From Deferribacteraceae bacterium UBA6799 (lineage in GTDB: Bacteria > Chrysiogenota > Deferribacteres > Deferribacterales > Geovibrionaceae), in assembly GCA_002452335.1 (NCBI GenBank), contig DKFJ01000010.1:510934-574933 (forward strand): a DNA stretch of 64,000 nt, in the 5' to 3' direction. The stretch's first letter is position 1. Each line of letters begins with the position of its first letter. The translations under genes were made by a program, and so were the position numbers. A model generated the notes under the pieces. The model made no database searches, was not told where the DNA came from, and saw nothing but the letters and a program-made list of their open reading frames with translations. Below are positions 24,504-32,782 of this stretch, one piece after another.

Positions 24504-25874
24504 TTAAATTCCTCCGACTGTGATGCTGGGTATTCTCAATGTGGGCTGAGCATCGCTGACGGGCACTCCCTGCCCCTCTTTGCCGCATGTGCCCATGCCG
24601 AACCCCAGATCTGTTCCGACCATGTCTATCTCAGACATAATCTGCGGTCCGTTGCCTATCAGTGTGGCGTTTCTGACAGGTTCTCCTAACTTTCCGTTCT
24701 CTATCAGGCAGCCTTCCGTCACCTCGAATACAAAATCTCCCGTGACGGTGTTCACCTGTCCTCCGCCCATTCGCTTCACATATAATCCGTTTCCGGCGGA
24801 CGATATGATCTCCTTTGGAGATGACACCCCAGGCCGGATATAGGTATTGGACATGCGCACTATAGGTCTGTGGCGGAAACTCTGTCTGCGGCCGTTGCCT
24901 GTGGATACGGTATTCTCTTTATATCCGTAGAGCCTGTCGAACATATAGTTTTTCAGGACTCCGTTTTCTATCAGAATATTTTCCTTCGCCGGTGTGCCTT
25001 CATCGTCATAGATAAAATTTCCACGGCGGGTTTTCAGCGTCGGGTCGTCCACAACTGTTATCAGCTCCGAAGCGACCTTCTGTCCCAGTCTGCCGGCATA
25101 TACACTCATGCCGTTGCATGCCAGATCAGCCTCCAGACCGTGCCCCACCGCCTCATGAACCATGGTTCCGCCTGCGTCAGAGGCGAGAACGACAGTCATT
25201 GTGCCTGCCGGAGCGTTCTTTGCAGTCAGATTTCTGACAGCCAGCTCACCGGATTCTTTTGCGGCTGTGATATAGTCCATATTCATAGACTCTTCCAGCC
25301 CGAACACGCCCCCAACCGGGATATAGGCGCTCTGGACAGTCTTTCCGTCCGATGCCGCCGCTATGGTATACGCGGTAACATAGTTCAGCTGCTGGGCGAT
25401 GTCCTGACCCAGAGAATTTATTATTCTAGTGTGTCTGTGGGACTCTATATATGAGCTGGTCGCCTGTATGATCCGTTTGTCGCATCTGGCGGCTTTGTCC
25501 ATGTCGGCGACGATATTTATCTTTTCTTCTGCCTGCCTGTCTGAGCGGGTTTTATAAGTGCTCAGGCTTACAGGGCGCTCAAAGCGTATATCAGAATTAT
25601 TCTTCGCTTTCAGCGAAGAGATCAGAGCGCTGTAGGTCTTTCTCAGCGCTTCTTCCGTTATTTCGCATGTATAGGCGGAATATGTTCTGCAGCCGTCTAT
25701 CAGTCTGATGGATACTCCGCTTTCACTGCCGTTTTCCAGCCTGTCCAGCATAGAGTTTTCATAAACCGCTGACAATTTTTTGGTATCTTCCATAAAAATT
25801 TCGGAATACTGACCGAAGCGGCTCAGTCCTGAAACTATGTCGTACAGAAGAGCGTCAGATATTTTACCATTCAT
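24504..25874 (-). CDS. tldD: TldD/PmbA-family metalloprotease TldD
   Basis: Zinc protease that, with TldE (PmbA), cleaves peptides such as microcin B17 precursors and unfolded proteins. The 456 residues contain the metal-binding HEAVGH motif at residues 240-245 and a third-ligand Cys region near the C terminus (GFGMGTCGKEGQGVP). Heterodimer formation with TldE is usual, but no second member of the family is in the window. Its start overlaps the preceding small gene by 11 nt. Confidence 0.92.
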   Translation of the reverse strand: MNGKISDALLYDIVSGLSRFGQYSEIFMEDTKKLSAVYENSMLDRLENGSESGVSIRLIDGCRTYSAYTCEITEEALRKTYSALISSLKAKNNSDIRFERPVSLSTYKTRSDRQAEEKINIVADMDKAARCDKRIIQATSSYIESHRHTRIINSLGQDIAQQLNYVTAYTIAAASDGKTVQSAYIPVGGVFGLEESMNMDYITAAKESGELAVRNLTAKNAPAGTMTVVLASDAGGTMVHEAVGHGLEADLACNGMSVYAGRLGQKVASELITVVDDPTLKTRRGNFIYDDEGTPAKENILIENGVLKNYMFDRLYGYKENTVSTGNGRRQSFRHRPIVRMSNTYIRPGVSSPKEIISSAGNGLYVKRMGGGQVNTVTGDFVFEVTEGCLIENGKLGEPVRNATLIGNGPQIMSEIDMVGTDLGFGMGTCGKEGQGVPVSDAQPTLRIPSITVGGI

Positions 25875-26112
25875 CTATCTTTTCGCTCACTTCTGTGTCT
25901 ATGTTCCTGATATCCATCCCGTCTTTTATGAGTTCATTCAGAACGTCCAGAACGATCAGATATTTATCATCTGTAGAATATATAATTACAGATCCGGTTG
26001 CGGCATCGACCGTGCGCACCAGACCGATACCCTCGTATGAGTCTATGATGCTGTTGAGTATAAGAACATCTTTCTTCTGTATGGTGCATTTCACCCTGAC
26101 AGTATTAGGCAT
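25864..26112 (-). CDS. small protein, probably DUF4911 family
   Basis: An 82-residue cytoplasmic protein. It is an alternating beta-alpha-beta sequence (TVRVKCTIQKKDVLILNSIIDSYEGI then VRTVDAATGSVIIYSTDDKYLIVLDVLNEL), similar to the DUF4911 proteins of deltaproteobacteria and relatives. Function unknown. It overlaps the 135-residue unknown gene by 8 nt and tldD by 11 nt, so it is clearly translated as part of the unit. The family call rests on my recollection of the pattern and is moderate. Confidence 0.6.
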   Translation of the reverse strand: MPNTVRVKCTIQKKDVLILNSIIDSYEGIGLVRTVDAATGSVIIYSTDDKYLIVLDVLNELIKDGMDIRNIDTEVSEKIDEW

Positions 26113-26512
26113 TGCCGAACTCCAGAAGCTCTATCCTGCATCCTTTCGCTTTATCGAAGAGAGGTGTCAGATCGAACCTTTCGGAGTTTTCCATATAGAC
26201 TGTCTGAATATTAAGATTAGCCAGTTTTTTTAGAAATTTATCAGTATGTTCACAGATATAGCTAAAGTCGAACAGGAAGAATCCGCCATCGAATAACAGG
26301 CAGTCTTTCTTTATGAGGATACCCTCTTCCACAGCGAACTTCAGACCTTTTCCCTTCAGCTTCTCCATCTCCGCCGTCAGCGCTCCGTAGCTGAAGAGAT
26401 CGAGCTTGGCGCTCAGACCCCTGCATTTCATATTTATCATATCATAGTCCACAAAGACCGGAAAAATATCCAGAGACTTAAACCCGATCTTTGTAACGTG
26501 AGGTGTACCCAA
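26105..26512 (-). CDS. conserved-looking hypothetical protein, 135 aa
   Basis: I do not recognise this protein. It has no signal peptide or membrane segment, and a mixed alpha/beta pattern. Two hydrophobic strands are prominent: CLLFDGGFFLFDFSYI (about 75-90) and NIQTVYMENSERFDL (about 104-118). Coupled starts and stops on both sides (1-nt gap after nusB, 8-nt overlap with the next gene) and normal codon use argue it is real. Neighbouring nusB and the DUF4911 gene give no pathway clue. Confidence 0.55.
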   Translation of the reverse strand: MGTPHVTKIGFKSLDIFPVFVDYDMINMKCRGLSAKLDLFSYGALTAEMEKLKGKGLKFAVEEGILIKKDCLLFDGGFFLFDFSYICEHTDKFLKKLANLNIQTVYMENSERFDLTPLFDKAKGCRIELLEFGNA

Positions 26513-26513
26513 C

Positions 26514-26945
26514 CTATTCCTCCGAAAGATTATATTTCTTTCTGATATTTTCCAGTATACCGTTCACCAGCGATGCCGATTTTTCATCGGAATATTTTCT
26601 GGCGAGTGTCACAAAATCGTTAACAACAGCATAGAAAGGCGCGTGACCTTTGAAAAGCTCATAAACCGCTGTTCTCAGGATGCTTTTGTCTACATCGCCC
26701 ATGCGGTCATAGTTCCAGTCGTCCCTGATAAATGTTTTGATGATATCATCATTATCGCCAACGCTCTGGCATGCTCCCAGAAAAAGGTCACAGGCGAATT
26801 CCTTAATCTCTTCGCTCTCTTCTTCGCAGGATTTCCAGTAGCTTTCTGAAATATCCTTCGGCTGTTCATCGTTGATGGAAAATCTGTACATCATCTCAAA
26901 GGCGTAACGTCTGCCCTTGGTGCGTTCTTTATACTGTTTTTTCAT
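26514..26945 (-). CDS. nusB: transcription antitermination factor NusB
   Basis: All-helical protein that with NusE (S10) binds boxA RNA and supports rRNA antitermination and processing. The 143 residues open with the Arg-rich KGRRYAFEMMYRFSIND and contain DYNYDRMGDVDKSILRTAVYEL-like and VNDFVTLARKYSDEKSASLVNGIL segments typical of the family. Overlaps ribH by 4 nt; the ribH-nusB order is widely conserved. Confidence 0.96.
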   Translation of the reverse strand: MKKQYKERTKGRRYAFEMMYRFSINDEQPKDISESYWKSCEEESEEIKEFACDLFLGACQSVGDNDDIIKTFIRDDWNYDRMGDVDKSILRTAVYELFKGHAPFYAVVNDFVTLARKYSDEKSASLVNGILENIRKKYNLSEE

Positions 26946-27412
26946 TTAACCAACTTCAGCACATTAACCATTTCTAATGCGCTCATGGCGGCTTCTGCGC
27001 CTTTATTTCCGTGTTTTGTTCCGGCTCTTTCCACAGCCTGTTCTATAGTGTCTGTTGTCAGCACGCCGAATATCACAGGTATGCCGGAATCCAGAGATAC
27101 TTTAGCCACGCCTTTTGACACTTCAGCGGATACATAGTCGAAGTGAGGAGTGGATCCTCTGATAACAGCGCCCAGAGTGATCACAGCGTCATACTTGCCG
27201 GTATCGGCGAGTTTTTTTGCCATGAGAGGAATCTCGAAAGCGCCGGGAACTTTATAAACTTCCACATCGCTCTGTTTTGTCTCGTGACGCACCAGAGCGT
27301 CCACAGCGCCGCCTATAAGGCTGTTGGATATGAAATCGTTGAATCTGGCGGCAACAACGGCGAATTTAAGCCCTTTTCCGCTATATATACCCTGTTTTGT
27401 TTCGTACTGCAT
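26942..27412 (-). CDS. ribH: 6,7-dimethyl-8-ribityllumazine synthase
   Basis: Penultimate enzyme of riboflavin synthesis, assembling as icosahedral or pentameric shells. The 156 residues include FAVVAARFNDFIS, YKVPGAFEIPLMAK, TLGAVIRGSTPHFDYV with the catalytic His, and SGIPVIFGVLTTDTIEQA. Lies 13 nt after ribBA in the rib operon. Confidence 0.97.
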   Translation of the reverse strand: MQYETKQGIYSGKGLKFAVVAARFNDFISNSLIGGAVDALVRHETKQSDVEVYKVPGAFEIPLMAKKLADTGKYDAVITLGAVIRGSTPHFDYVSAEVSKGVAKVSLDSGIPVIFGVLTTDTIEQAVERAGTKHGNKGAEAAMSALEMVNVLKLVK

Positions 27413-27425
27413 AGCTCCGCTCCTT

Positions 27426-28649
27426 TTATAGATCCAGATGGTGACCCATCTTGTCCTTTTTGGTTTTCATATAATGCTCGTTGTTGGGGTTCACCTCACA
27501 GGTGTATCCCACACGCTCTGCTATCTCCAGCCCGTATCCGGAGAGACAGCGCATCTTTTTCGGGTTGTTGGTGATGAGCCTCAGCTCCTTGATGCCCATG
27601 TGTCTGATGATCTGGGCGCCGAATCCGTAGTCTCTCATATCTTCCTCGAATCCGAGCTCTATGTTCGCCTGTATGGTATCCATCCCTTCGTCCTGAAGGT
27701 GATATGCATTGATCTTGTTAAGAATTCCTATGCCTCTGCCTTCCTGAAACAGATAGAGCACCATCCCGCGTCCCTCTTCCTCAACCATCTCCATCGCTTT
27801 GTGCAGCTGCGCCTGACAGTCGCATCTCTGTGAGCCGAAAACGTCCCCGGTGAGACACTGTGAATGAACACGCATAAGCACAGGTTCTTTGGTGCCGAGG
27901 TCTCCCTTCCAGATTACCACGGCTTCCTGTCCGTCCACAACACTCTTGAATCCGGTGATATTGAAATCGCCGAACTGAGTGGGCAGATGGGCTGTGGTGG
28001 TCTCCTGAATGAGCTGCTCATGATCCATGCGGTATTTTATCATATCAGCTATGGTGAGTATCTTAAGGTCATGTTCCTTGGCGAATTCCACTAGCTGGGG
28101 CATTCTCGCCATTGTTCCGTCATCGTTCATTATCTCGCAGATTACAGCGCCGTGGTTGGTCAGTCCTGCCATTCTGGCGAGGTCTACTGAGCCTTCTGTC
28201 TGACCTGCTCTGACGAGCACGCCTCCTTCTCTGGCTCTGAGAGGAAAAATATGTCCGGGTCTGGCCAGATCCGCTCCTGTCTTGGACGGGTCGTTAGCCA
28301 CTCTCACTGTCTGGGCTCTGTCGTGGGCGGATATACCTGTGGTTACGCCCTCTTTCGCCTCTATGGACACGGTGAACGCCGTGCCGAATCTGGCTGAGTT
28401 TCTGTCTTCCTGAACCATCAGGTTTAGCCCCAGCTCATCGCATCTTTTTGAAGGCATGGCGAGGCATATGAGTCCTCTGCCGTATTTTGCCATAAAATTA
28501 ATTTTTTCCGGTGTTACAAAGTCGGCGGCAAAGACGAGATCCCCCTCGTTCTCTCTGTCCTCATCGTCAACCAGGATTATCATCCGCCCGTTTCTGATAT
28601 CTTCCAGAGCCTCTTCCACGGTGCAGACATTTGGTGATTTCTTAGTCAT
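27426..28649 (-). CDS. ribBA: bifunctional DHBP synthase / GTP cyclohydrolase II
   Basis: Fusion of two entry enzymes of riboflavin synthesis, 407 residues. The N-terminal half (1-200) is RibB, with the acidic loop DDEDRENEGD and later HTGHG-like active site EKGVTTGISAHDR. The C-terminal half (about 205-400) is RibA, with the zinc cysteines in CLTGDVFGSQRCDC and the catalytic FQEGRGIGILNK. The ATG at 28649 is chosen because AGGAG lies 5 nt upstream; six extra codons to 28667 would contain that ribosome binding site. Confidence 0.96.
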   Translation of the reverse strand: MTKKSPNVCTVEEALEDIRNGRMIILVDDEDRENEGDLVFAADFVTPEKINFMAKYGRGLICLAMPSKRCDELGLNLMVQEDRNSARFGTAFTVSIEAKEGVTTGISAHDRAQTVRVANDPSKTGADLARPGHIFPLRAREGGVLVRAGQTEGSVDLARMAGLTNHGAVICEIMNDDGTMARMPQLVEFAKEHDLKILTIADMIKYRMDHEQLIQETTTAHLPTQFGDFNITGFKSVVDGQEAVVIWKGDLGTKEPVLMRVHSQCLTGDVFGSQRCDCQAQLHKAMEMVEEEGRGMVLYLFQEGRGIGILNKINAYHLQDEGMDTIQANIELGFEEDMRDYGFGAQIIRHMGIKELRLITNNPKKMRCLSGYGLEIAERVGYTCEVNPNNEHYMKTKKDKMGHHLDL

Positions 28650-28663
28650 TTCATCTCCTTGAA

Positions 28664-29299
28664 TCATTGGAGCAGATCATTAAGATTTTCCATAAACTTA
28701 TCAGTCTTTTCAGAAGTTTTCAATAACTTCTCCAGATAGCGTGCCATCATGTCCGCCTCCAGATTCACCTTCGCCCCGTGTCTTTTGCCGTTCAGCGCCG
28801 TATTTTCATATGTATGAGGTATTACGGCGACTTCAAAGGTGAGTCCTGATGCCCTTGCCACCGTGAGACTGATGCCGTCCACACAGACAGAACCCTTCTC
28901 GGCTATGTATCTGTCCATGTCAGCGGGATATCTCACTGTGAGGATATAGGCTCCGCTCTTCTTGTCCAGTTTTTCTATCGTGCCTACGCCGTCCACATGT
29001 CCGGACACCAGATGTCCGCCCAGACGGGTGCTGAGGGTCAGAGCTCGTTCCAGATTGACAGCGGTTCCGGCGGATGCGTCGGCGAATGTGCTTTTCTTCA
29101 GTGTTTCGTATGATATGTCTGCGGAAAATACTCCTGTAGACATGGATGTGACAGTGAGACATGTGCCGTTCACAGCGATGGAATCGCCTGTCTGAGTGCC
29201 TTCCAGCACCTTTGAGCACTTGATCTTCAGCACGGCGAAATCGCCTTTGCGCTCTATGGCGGCTATTGTTCCTGTCTCTTCCACTATTCCGGTGAACAT
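28664..29299 (-). CDS. ribE: riboflavin synthase, alpha subunit
   Basis: Dismutates two 6,7-dimethyl-8-ribityllumazines into riboflavin. Two lumazine-binding repeats are clear: MFTGIVEETGTIAAI (1-15) with GDSIAVNGTCLTV, and GGHLVSGHVDGVGTI (about 95-109) with GSVCVDGISLTV. Length of 211 residues is normal. Lies 1 nt after ribD and 14 nt before ribBA. Confidence 0.96.
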   Translation of the reverse strand: MFTGIVEETGTIAAIERKGDFAVLKIKCSKVLEGTQTGDSIAVNGTCLTVTSMSTGVFSADISYETLKKSTFADASAGTAVNLERALTLSTRLGGHLVSGHVDGVGTIEKLDKKSGAYILTVRYPADMDRYIAEKGSVCVDGISLTVARASGLTFEVAVIPHTYENTALNGKRHGAKVNLEADMMARYLEKLLKTSEKTDKFMENLNDLLQ

Positions 29300-29300
29300 A

Positions 29301-30470
29301 TCATCCCTTGTGAGCTGAGCATCCGCATGCGCAGCATCCTCTTATTCTTTCTGTCAGTTCCAGCACAGGTGTTCTGTAGTCGGAGACGTTCGCTGTATAG
29401 AGCAGGTCTCCCTCGAACTGTCTGGTCTGCACTTCTGTTAATTTATGCGATTTTGCTATGGATTCAACCCCGATTCCCGCAACAGACGTTCTGCACCCGC
29501 CGATTATCATCGGAGCAATGAAGAAATTGACCTTGTCCACCAGTCCTGCGTCAAAGAAAGAACCGATGGTATCGCCGCCGCCCTCCACCATGATGTTCAT
29601 GATGTCCATCTCGGCAAATTTCAGCGACAGGGCTTTCAGATCAAGCTTTTTATCTATGTAATCCACAACTATAACTTTTGCGCCCATATCTCTTATGATA
29701 TTTGCTTTTTCATTATTATTAGATGTAACATATATCAGTTTGTCCGCTGAGTTTTTGATCAGCTTTCTGTCCGTGGTCATACGTCCGTTCGGGTCGAGAA
29801 CGATCTTGAACGGGTCGGTATTGGCTCTGATATGCCTGATGTTCAGCTCCGGATCGTCCGCCTGCACAGTACCCACACCCACCAGCACAGCGTCTGAAAC
29901 AGCCCTCAGATAGTGCGAATAGGCACGGGACGACTGAGAGGTTATCCATTTCGAATCGCCTGTCACAGAGGCGATCTTGCCGTCCAGCGACTGAGCCGCC
30001 TTCACGTTGTAGTAAGGCATTTTTGTATAAATATATTTAGTGAAGTCTTCGATGATGGAGGCGCATAGTTCTTCCATGTAGCCTATATAAACCTCTACCC
30101 CGTGTTGTTTCAGATACTCGACGCCTTTTCCCGCATTGACAGGGTTCGGGTCCACAACCCCTATGAAAACTCTCTTAATGCCGGACTGAACTATCTTTTC
30201 CACGCATGGGGGCGTCTTGCCATGATGCGAACAGGGTTCCAGCGTCACATACAGATCCGCACCCTCAACCGGTTCGGGGCTGTTGTCTATGGCGTTCACC
30301 TCTGCGTGCGCCTGTCCGTATGCCTCGTGCCATCCACGGGAAATAATCCTGTTCTCTCTGGCGACTATAGCGCCCACGCACGGGTTGGTCTTAGTATATC
30401 CTTTTCCTATGAGGGCGAGCTGGACACATTCCTGCATCACCTCTAAAGGGTTAAGAAGTCCTTTTTCCAA
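29301..30470 (-). CDS. ribD: bifunctional riboflavin deaminase-reductase
   Basis: Catalyses deamination and then reduction of the pyrimidine intermediate in riboflavin synthesis. N-terminal deaminase zinc motifs are HAEVNAI and PCSHHGKTPPC; the C-terminal reductase has MVEGGGDTIGSF. Start choice is uncertain. TTG at 30470 has AGGAG 7 nt upstream and gives an N terminus close to the family (389 residues); ATG 30494 (397 residues) and ATG 30437 are alternatives, the last having poor spacing. All overlap or abut plsY. No FMN riboswitch precedes it, because the gene starts inside plsY. Confidence 0.93.
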   Translation of the reverse strand: MEKGLLNPLEVMQECVQLALIGKGYTKTNPCVGAIVARENRIISRGWHEAYGQAHAEVNAIDNSPEPVEGADLYVTLEPCSHHGKTPPCVEKIVQSGIKRVFIGVVDPNPVNAGKGVEYLKQHGVEVYIGYMEELCASIIEDFTKYIYTKMPYYNVKAAQSLDGKIASVTGDSKWITSQSSRAYSHYLRAVSDAVLVGVGTVQADDPELNIRHIRANTDPFKIVLDPNGRMTTDRKLIKNSADKLIYVTSNNNEKANIIRDMGAKVIVVDYIDKKLDLKALSLKFAEMDIMNIMVEGGGDTIGSFFDAGLVDKVNFFIAPMIIGGCRTSVAGIGVESIAKSHKLTEVQTRQFEGDLLYTANVSDYRTPVLELTERIRGCCACGCSAHKG

Positions 30471-31059
30471 TTTTCCTCTCCTCGCCTCTGACAATTCTCT
30501 GAAGATTACTTCTATGGAGATATATTATTAACAGAGCAATGACAATAGTAAAATATTTAAGGTGCGTCCAGTCGGAACCATACCACACCACAGCCGTCAG
30601 AAATATCACAGCTGTAACCGAGCTGAGCGATACCATGCGGAAAACCGCAAGGACAGCGCCGAAAACCACCGCCGCCACCAACAGTTCTGATGGAGCCAGC
30701 GCCAGGAAGATGCCCAGCCCTGTGGCTACGCCCTTTCCGCCTTTGAATCCGAGAAATATCGTATAGCTGTGGCCGATGATAACAGCCACTGCGCCCAGAA
30801 GAACGAAATCATGATATCCGTATACAGATTTCAGCACGATAACGGGAACGAACCCTTTCAGCGCGTCAGCCAGCAGAACGGTGATAAATCCCCATTTGCC
30901 AAGCACTCTGGCGGCGTTGCTGGCACCTACGTTGCCGCTGCCCACCGTACGGATGTCTATGCCTTTCAGCTTTTTCACCAGAATATAGGCAGTGGGAAAA
31001 GACCCGATGATGTAACAGAAAAAAATGATTCCAACAGCTAACATAACATCAACTATCAT
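30451..31059 (-). CDS. plsY: glycerol-3-phosphate acyltransferase PlsY
   Basis: Integral membrane enzyme that transfers an acyl group from acyl phosphate to glycerol 3-phosphate, the first step of phospholipid synthesis. At 202 residues it has the family motifs GSFPTAYILVKKLKGIDIRTVGSGNVGASNAAR (about 19-51) and GFKGGKGVATGLG (about 103-115), with five or so membrane segments. Overlaps DUF362 by 4 nt. The partner plsX is not in the window. Confidence 0.96.
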   Translation of the reverse strand: MIVDVMLAVGIIFFCYIIGSFPTAYILVKKLKGIDIRTVGSGNVGASNAARVLGKWGFITVLLADALKGFVPVIVLKSVYGYHDFVLLGAVAVIIGHSYTIFLGFKGGKGVATGLGIFLALAPSELLVAAVVFGAVLAVFRMVSLSSVTAVIFLTAVVWYGSDWTHLKYFTIVIALLIIYLHRSNLQRIVRGEERKIGKRTS

Positions 31060-32138
31060 TTGTTCACCAGCCTCTTATGCAGCCACGACCTCTGAAGCCT
31101 GACAGCGTCCGACTCGCAGACCTCGTGACAGCAGTAACATTCTATACATTTACTTTTATCTATAACAGGATAGCTGTCTGTTACTGTGATGGCGTCCACC
31201 GGACAGCTTTTCAGACAGAGCATACATTTTATACAGGAATCTTTTATTATCAGCGGCTTGACATATACCTGTTCAGCCACCAGTTTTTTCAGGAAAGGCG
31301 GGATATAAAGTCTTCTGGAGAGAGGTATTTTAACCAGAGCAACATTAGTGACCGGAGTTTCTATGCCCGATATATCGTATCCGCTGTTTATGGCGGCGAG
31401 ATTGGTCAGGCAGAAGGTGTCTTTGAGCCCCACCATGCGTGTGACGGAAATATCCAGAGCCACTGAATCGCTGGAAGCGGCGGCTATGCCCAGGCTAACG
31501 GGTGTTCCCCGTGATGGACCGTCGCCCTCGTGGGCGAGTATGCCGTCCAGAATATTCATGGTTTTGTGACCCAGAAGTGTGAAATAGGAATATATCTTTT
31601 CCGCCAGTATCTTATCAGCGGGATATGATCTGTGAAAACCGACCTTGACGCTTCCGGGGATCAGCCCGAAAAGATTTTTGACAGATAATGTCAGTCCGGT
31701 GAGAGAGTGTGTTTTGAGTTTCGGCAGATTGAGAATGATATCCACCTGATCCGCCAGTGACGAATACAGAAAGCCGTTCACTGTGACAGGCTCGAAGGAT
31801 TCCACACGAACGGTCTTAACGCCGTTCTCTTCCGCCGCCCTGCCGATGCCTGTGACATCCAGCACTTTTTCATATTTACCGAAATTGGCTCCGGGGCTGT
31901 CGCCCAGCCACAGTTCGGCGTCTGTGTATTTTTTCAGTGACGCTATGACGGCGCGCACAAAGTCAGGGTGTGTTGTAACAGCCCTGTCCGGCGGTGTTGC
32001 GGATAAAAGATTAGGCTTGATCAGAATACGTTTCGCTTCCTTAAGCCTCTCTTTTTCAGACTCAAAATAATTTTCAATCAGCTCTTTCAGGGCATCGTCC
32101 TGATAGCTTCCGCATTGAGCGGTAAAAACCTTATGCAT
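31056..32138 (-). CDS. DUF362 domain protein with C-terminal ferredoxin domain
   Basis: 360 residues. Residues about 1-270 are DUF362 (KRILIKPNLLSATPPDRAVTTHPDFVRAVI, then VDIILNLPKLKTHSLTGLTLSVKNLFG). Residues about 295-350 hold two [4Fe-4S] motifs (CIKCMLCLKSCPVDAI and CIECYCCHEVCESDAV). DUF362 proteins are iron-sulfur redox proteins of anaerobes with no fixed substrate. It sits between the two phospholipid genes pgsA (8-nt overlap) and plsY (4-nt overlap), an unexplained but tightly coupled position. Confidence 0.85.
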   Translation of the reverse strand: MHKVFTAQCGSYQDDALKELIENYFESEKERLKEAKRILIKPNLLSATPPDRAVTTHPDFVRAVIASLKKYTDAELWLGDSPGANFGKYEKVLDVTGIGRAAEENGVKTVRVESFEPVTVNGFLYSSLADQVDIILNLPKLKTHSLTGLTLSVKNLFGLIPGSVKVGFHRSYPADKILAEKIYSYFTLLGHKTMNILDGILAHEGDGPSRGTPVSLGIAAASSDSVALDISVTRMVGLKDTFCLTNLAAINSGYDISGIETPVTNVALVKIPLSRRLYIPPFLKKLVAEQVYVKPLIIKDSCIKCMLCLKSCPVDAITVTDSYPVIDKSKCIECYCCHEVCESDAVRLQRSWLHKRLVNK

Positions 32139-32685
32139 GTTCGGAGTTTATAAAGTTCCTGTAGTATATCCAGGCGGAATGTATGGAGAGTATCACAGAG
32201 AGGTACACCAGCACCTTTCCTATCAGCATAATATCCAGCCCGAAGAGTTCGTTCTTAAAAATGATGCACCCGACACCGACCATCTGAAAACCTGTCTTGA
32301 TCTTGCCCCCCAGTCCGGCGGCTATCACAAGCCCCTTGCTGGCGGCAAAGTTGCGCAGAGCGCTGATGGCAAGATCTCTGGCGATGAGGATGATAACCAC
32401 TATCCCCTCCAGACGGTTCAGTTCCACAAAAACAACCAGAGAGGACGTAACCAGAACCTTATCCGCAATGGGATCGAGTATCTTTCCGAGGTCTGTTACC
32501 AGATTATATTTTCTGGCGATATAGCCGTCCACATAATCAGTGACTGCAGCTACAGTATAAATCACTGTGGCGATTACATTAGTCCAGAACTGCTCATAGT
32601 ACATGAGACCAATGAAGACAGGCACCAGCACTATCCGGAATATCGTAAGTCTGTTAGCTATGTTCATCTGATCTGATAAAGACAT
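32131..32685 (-). CDS. pgsA: CDP-diacylglycerol--glycerol-3-phosphate 3-phosphatidyltransferase
   Basis: Membrane enzyme making phosphatidylglycerophosphate, the precursor of phosphatidylglycerol and cardiolipin. The CDP-alcohol phosphotransferase motif D-G-x2-A-R-x8-G-x3-D-x3-D is complete (DGYIARKYNLVTDLGKILDPIADK, near residues 50-73). The 184 residues include about five to six membrane helices. GAGGGG lies 5 nt upstream. First gene of the unit that ends with pilT. Confidence 0.96.
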   Translation of the reverse strand: MSLSDQMNIANRLTIFRIVLVPVFIGLMYYEQFWTNVIATVIYTVAAVTDYVDGYIARKYNLVTDLGKILDPIADKVLVTSSLVVFVELNRLEGIVVIILIARDLAISALRNFAASKGLVIAAGLGGKIKTGFQMVGVGCIIFKNELFGLDIMLIGKVLVYLSVILSIHSAWIYYRNFINSEHA

Positions 32686-32782
32686 TGTTTCCCCTCACAA
32701 GCCCGGATTATACAGGCTAAAAAGGTATTAATCCAGCAGTTTCTATTATAATAATAGCCTGTTGCGTAAATGTTATAAAATT
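32686..32782. other. 97-bp spacer between ptsI and pgsA
   Basis: The only gap over 30 nt in the 37-kb minus-strand run from 58487 to 21047. It holds a perfect -10 box TATAAT on the minus strand (32712-32707) without a convincing -35, and a perfect 7-1-7 palindrome CTATTAT-A-ATAATAG (32743-32757). No GC-rich terminator hairpin is visible after ptsI, so read-through into pgsA is possible. Confidence 0.5.

Noticed and set aside
23589..24689. 366-codon plus-strand frame opposite the YhaM-like and tldD genes
   Set aside because: The product is a His/Gln/Tyr-rich antisense translation without domain features, and both genes on the minus strand are well conserved and coupled.
28650..30500. FMN riboswitch before the rib operon
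   Set aside because: ribD begins inside plsY and no conserved RFN element sequence is visible upstream.
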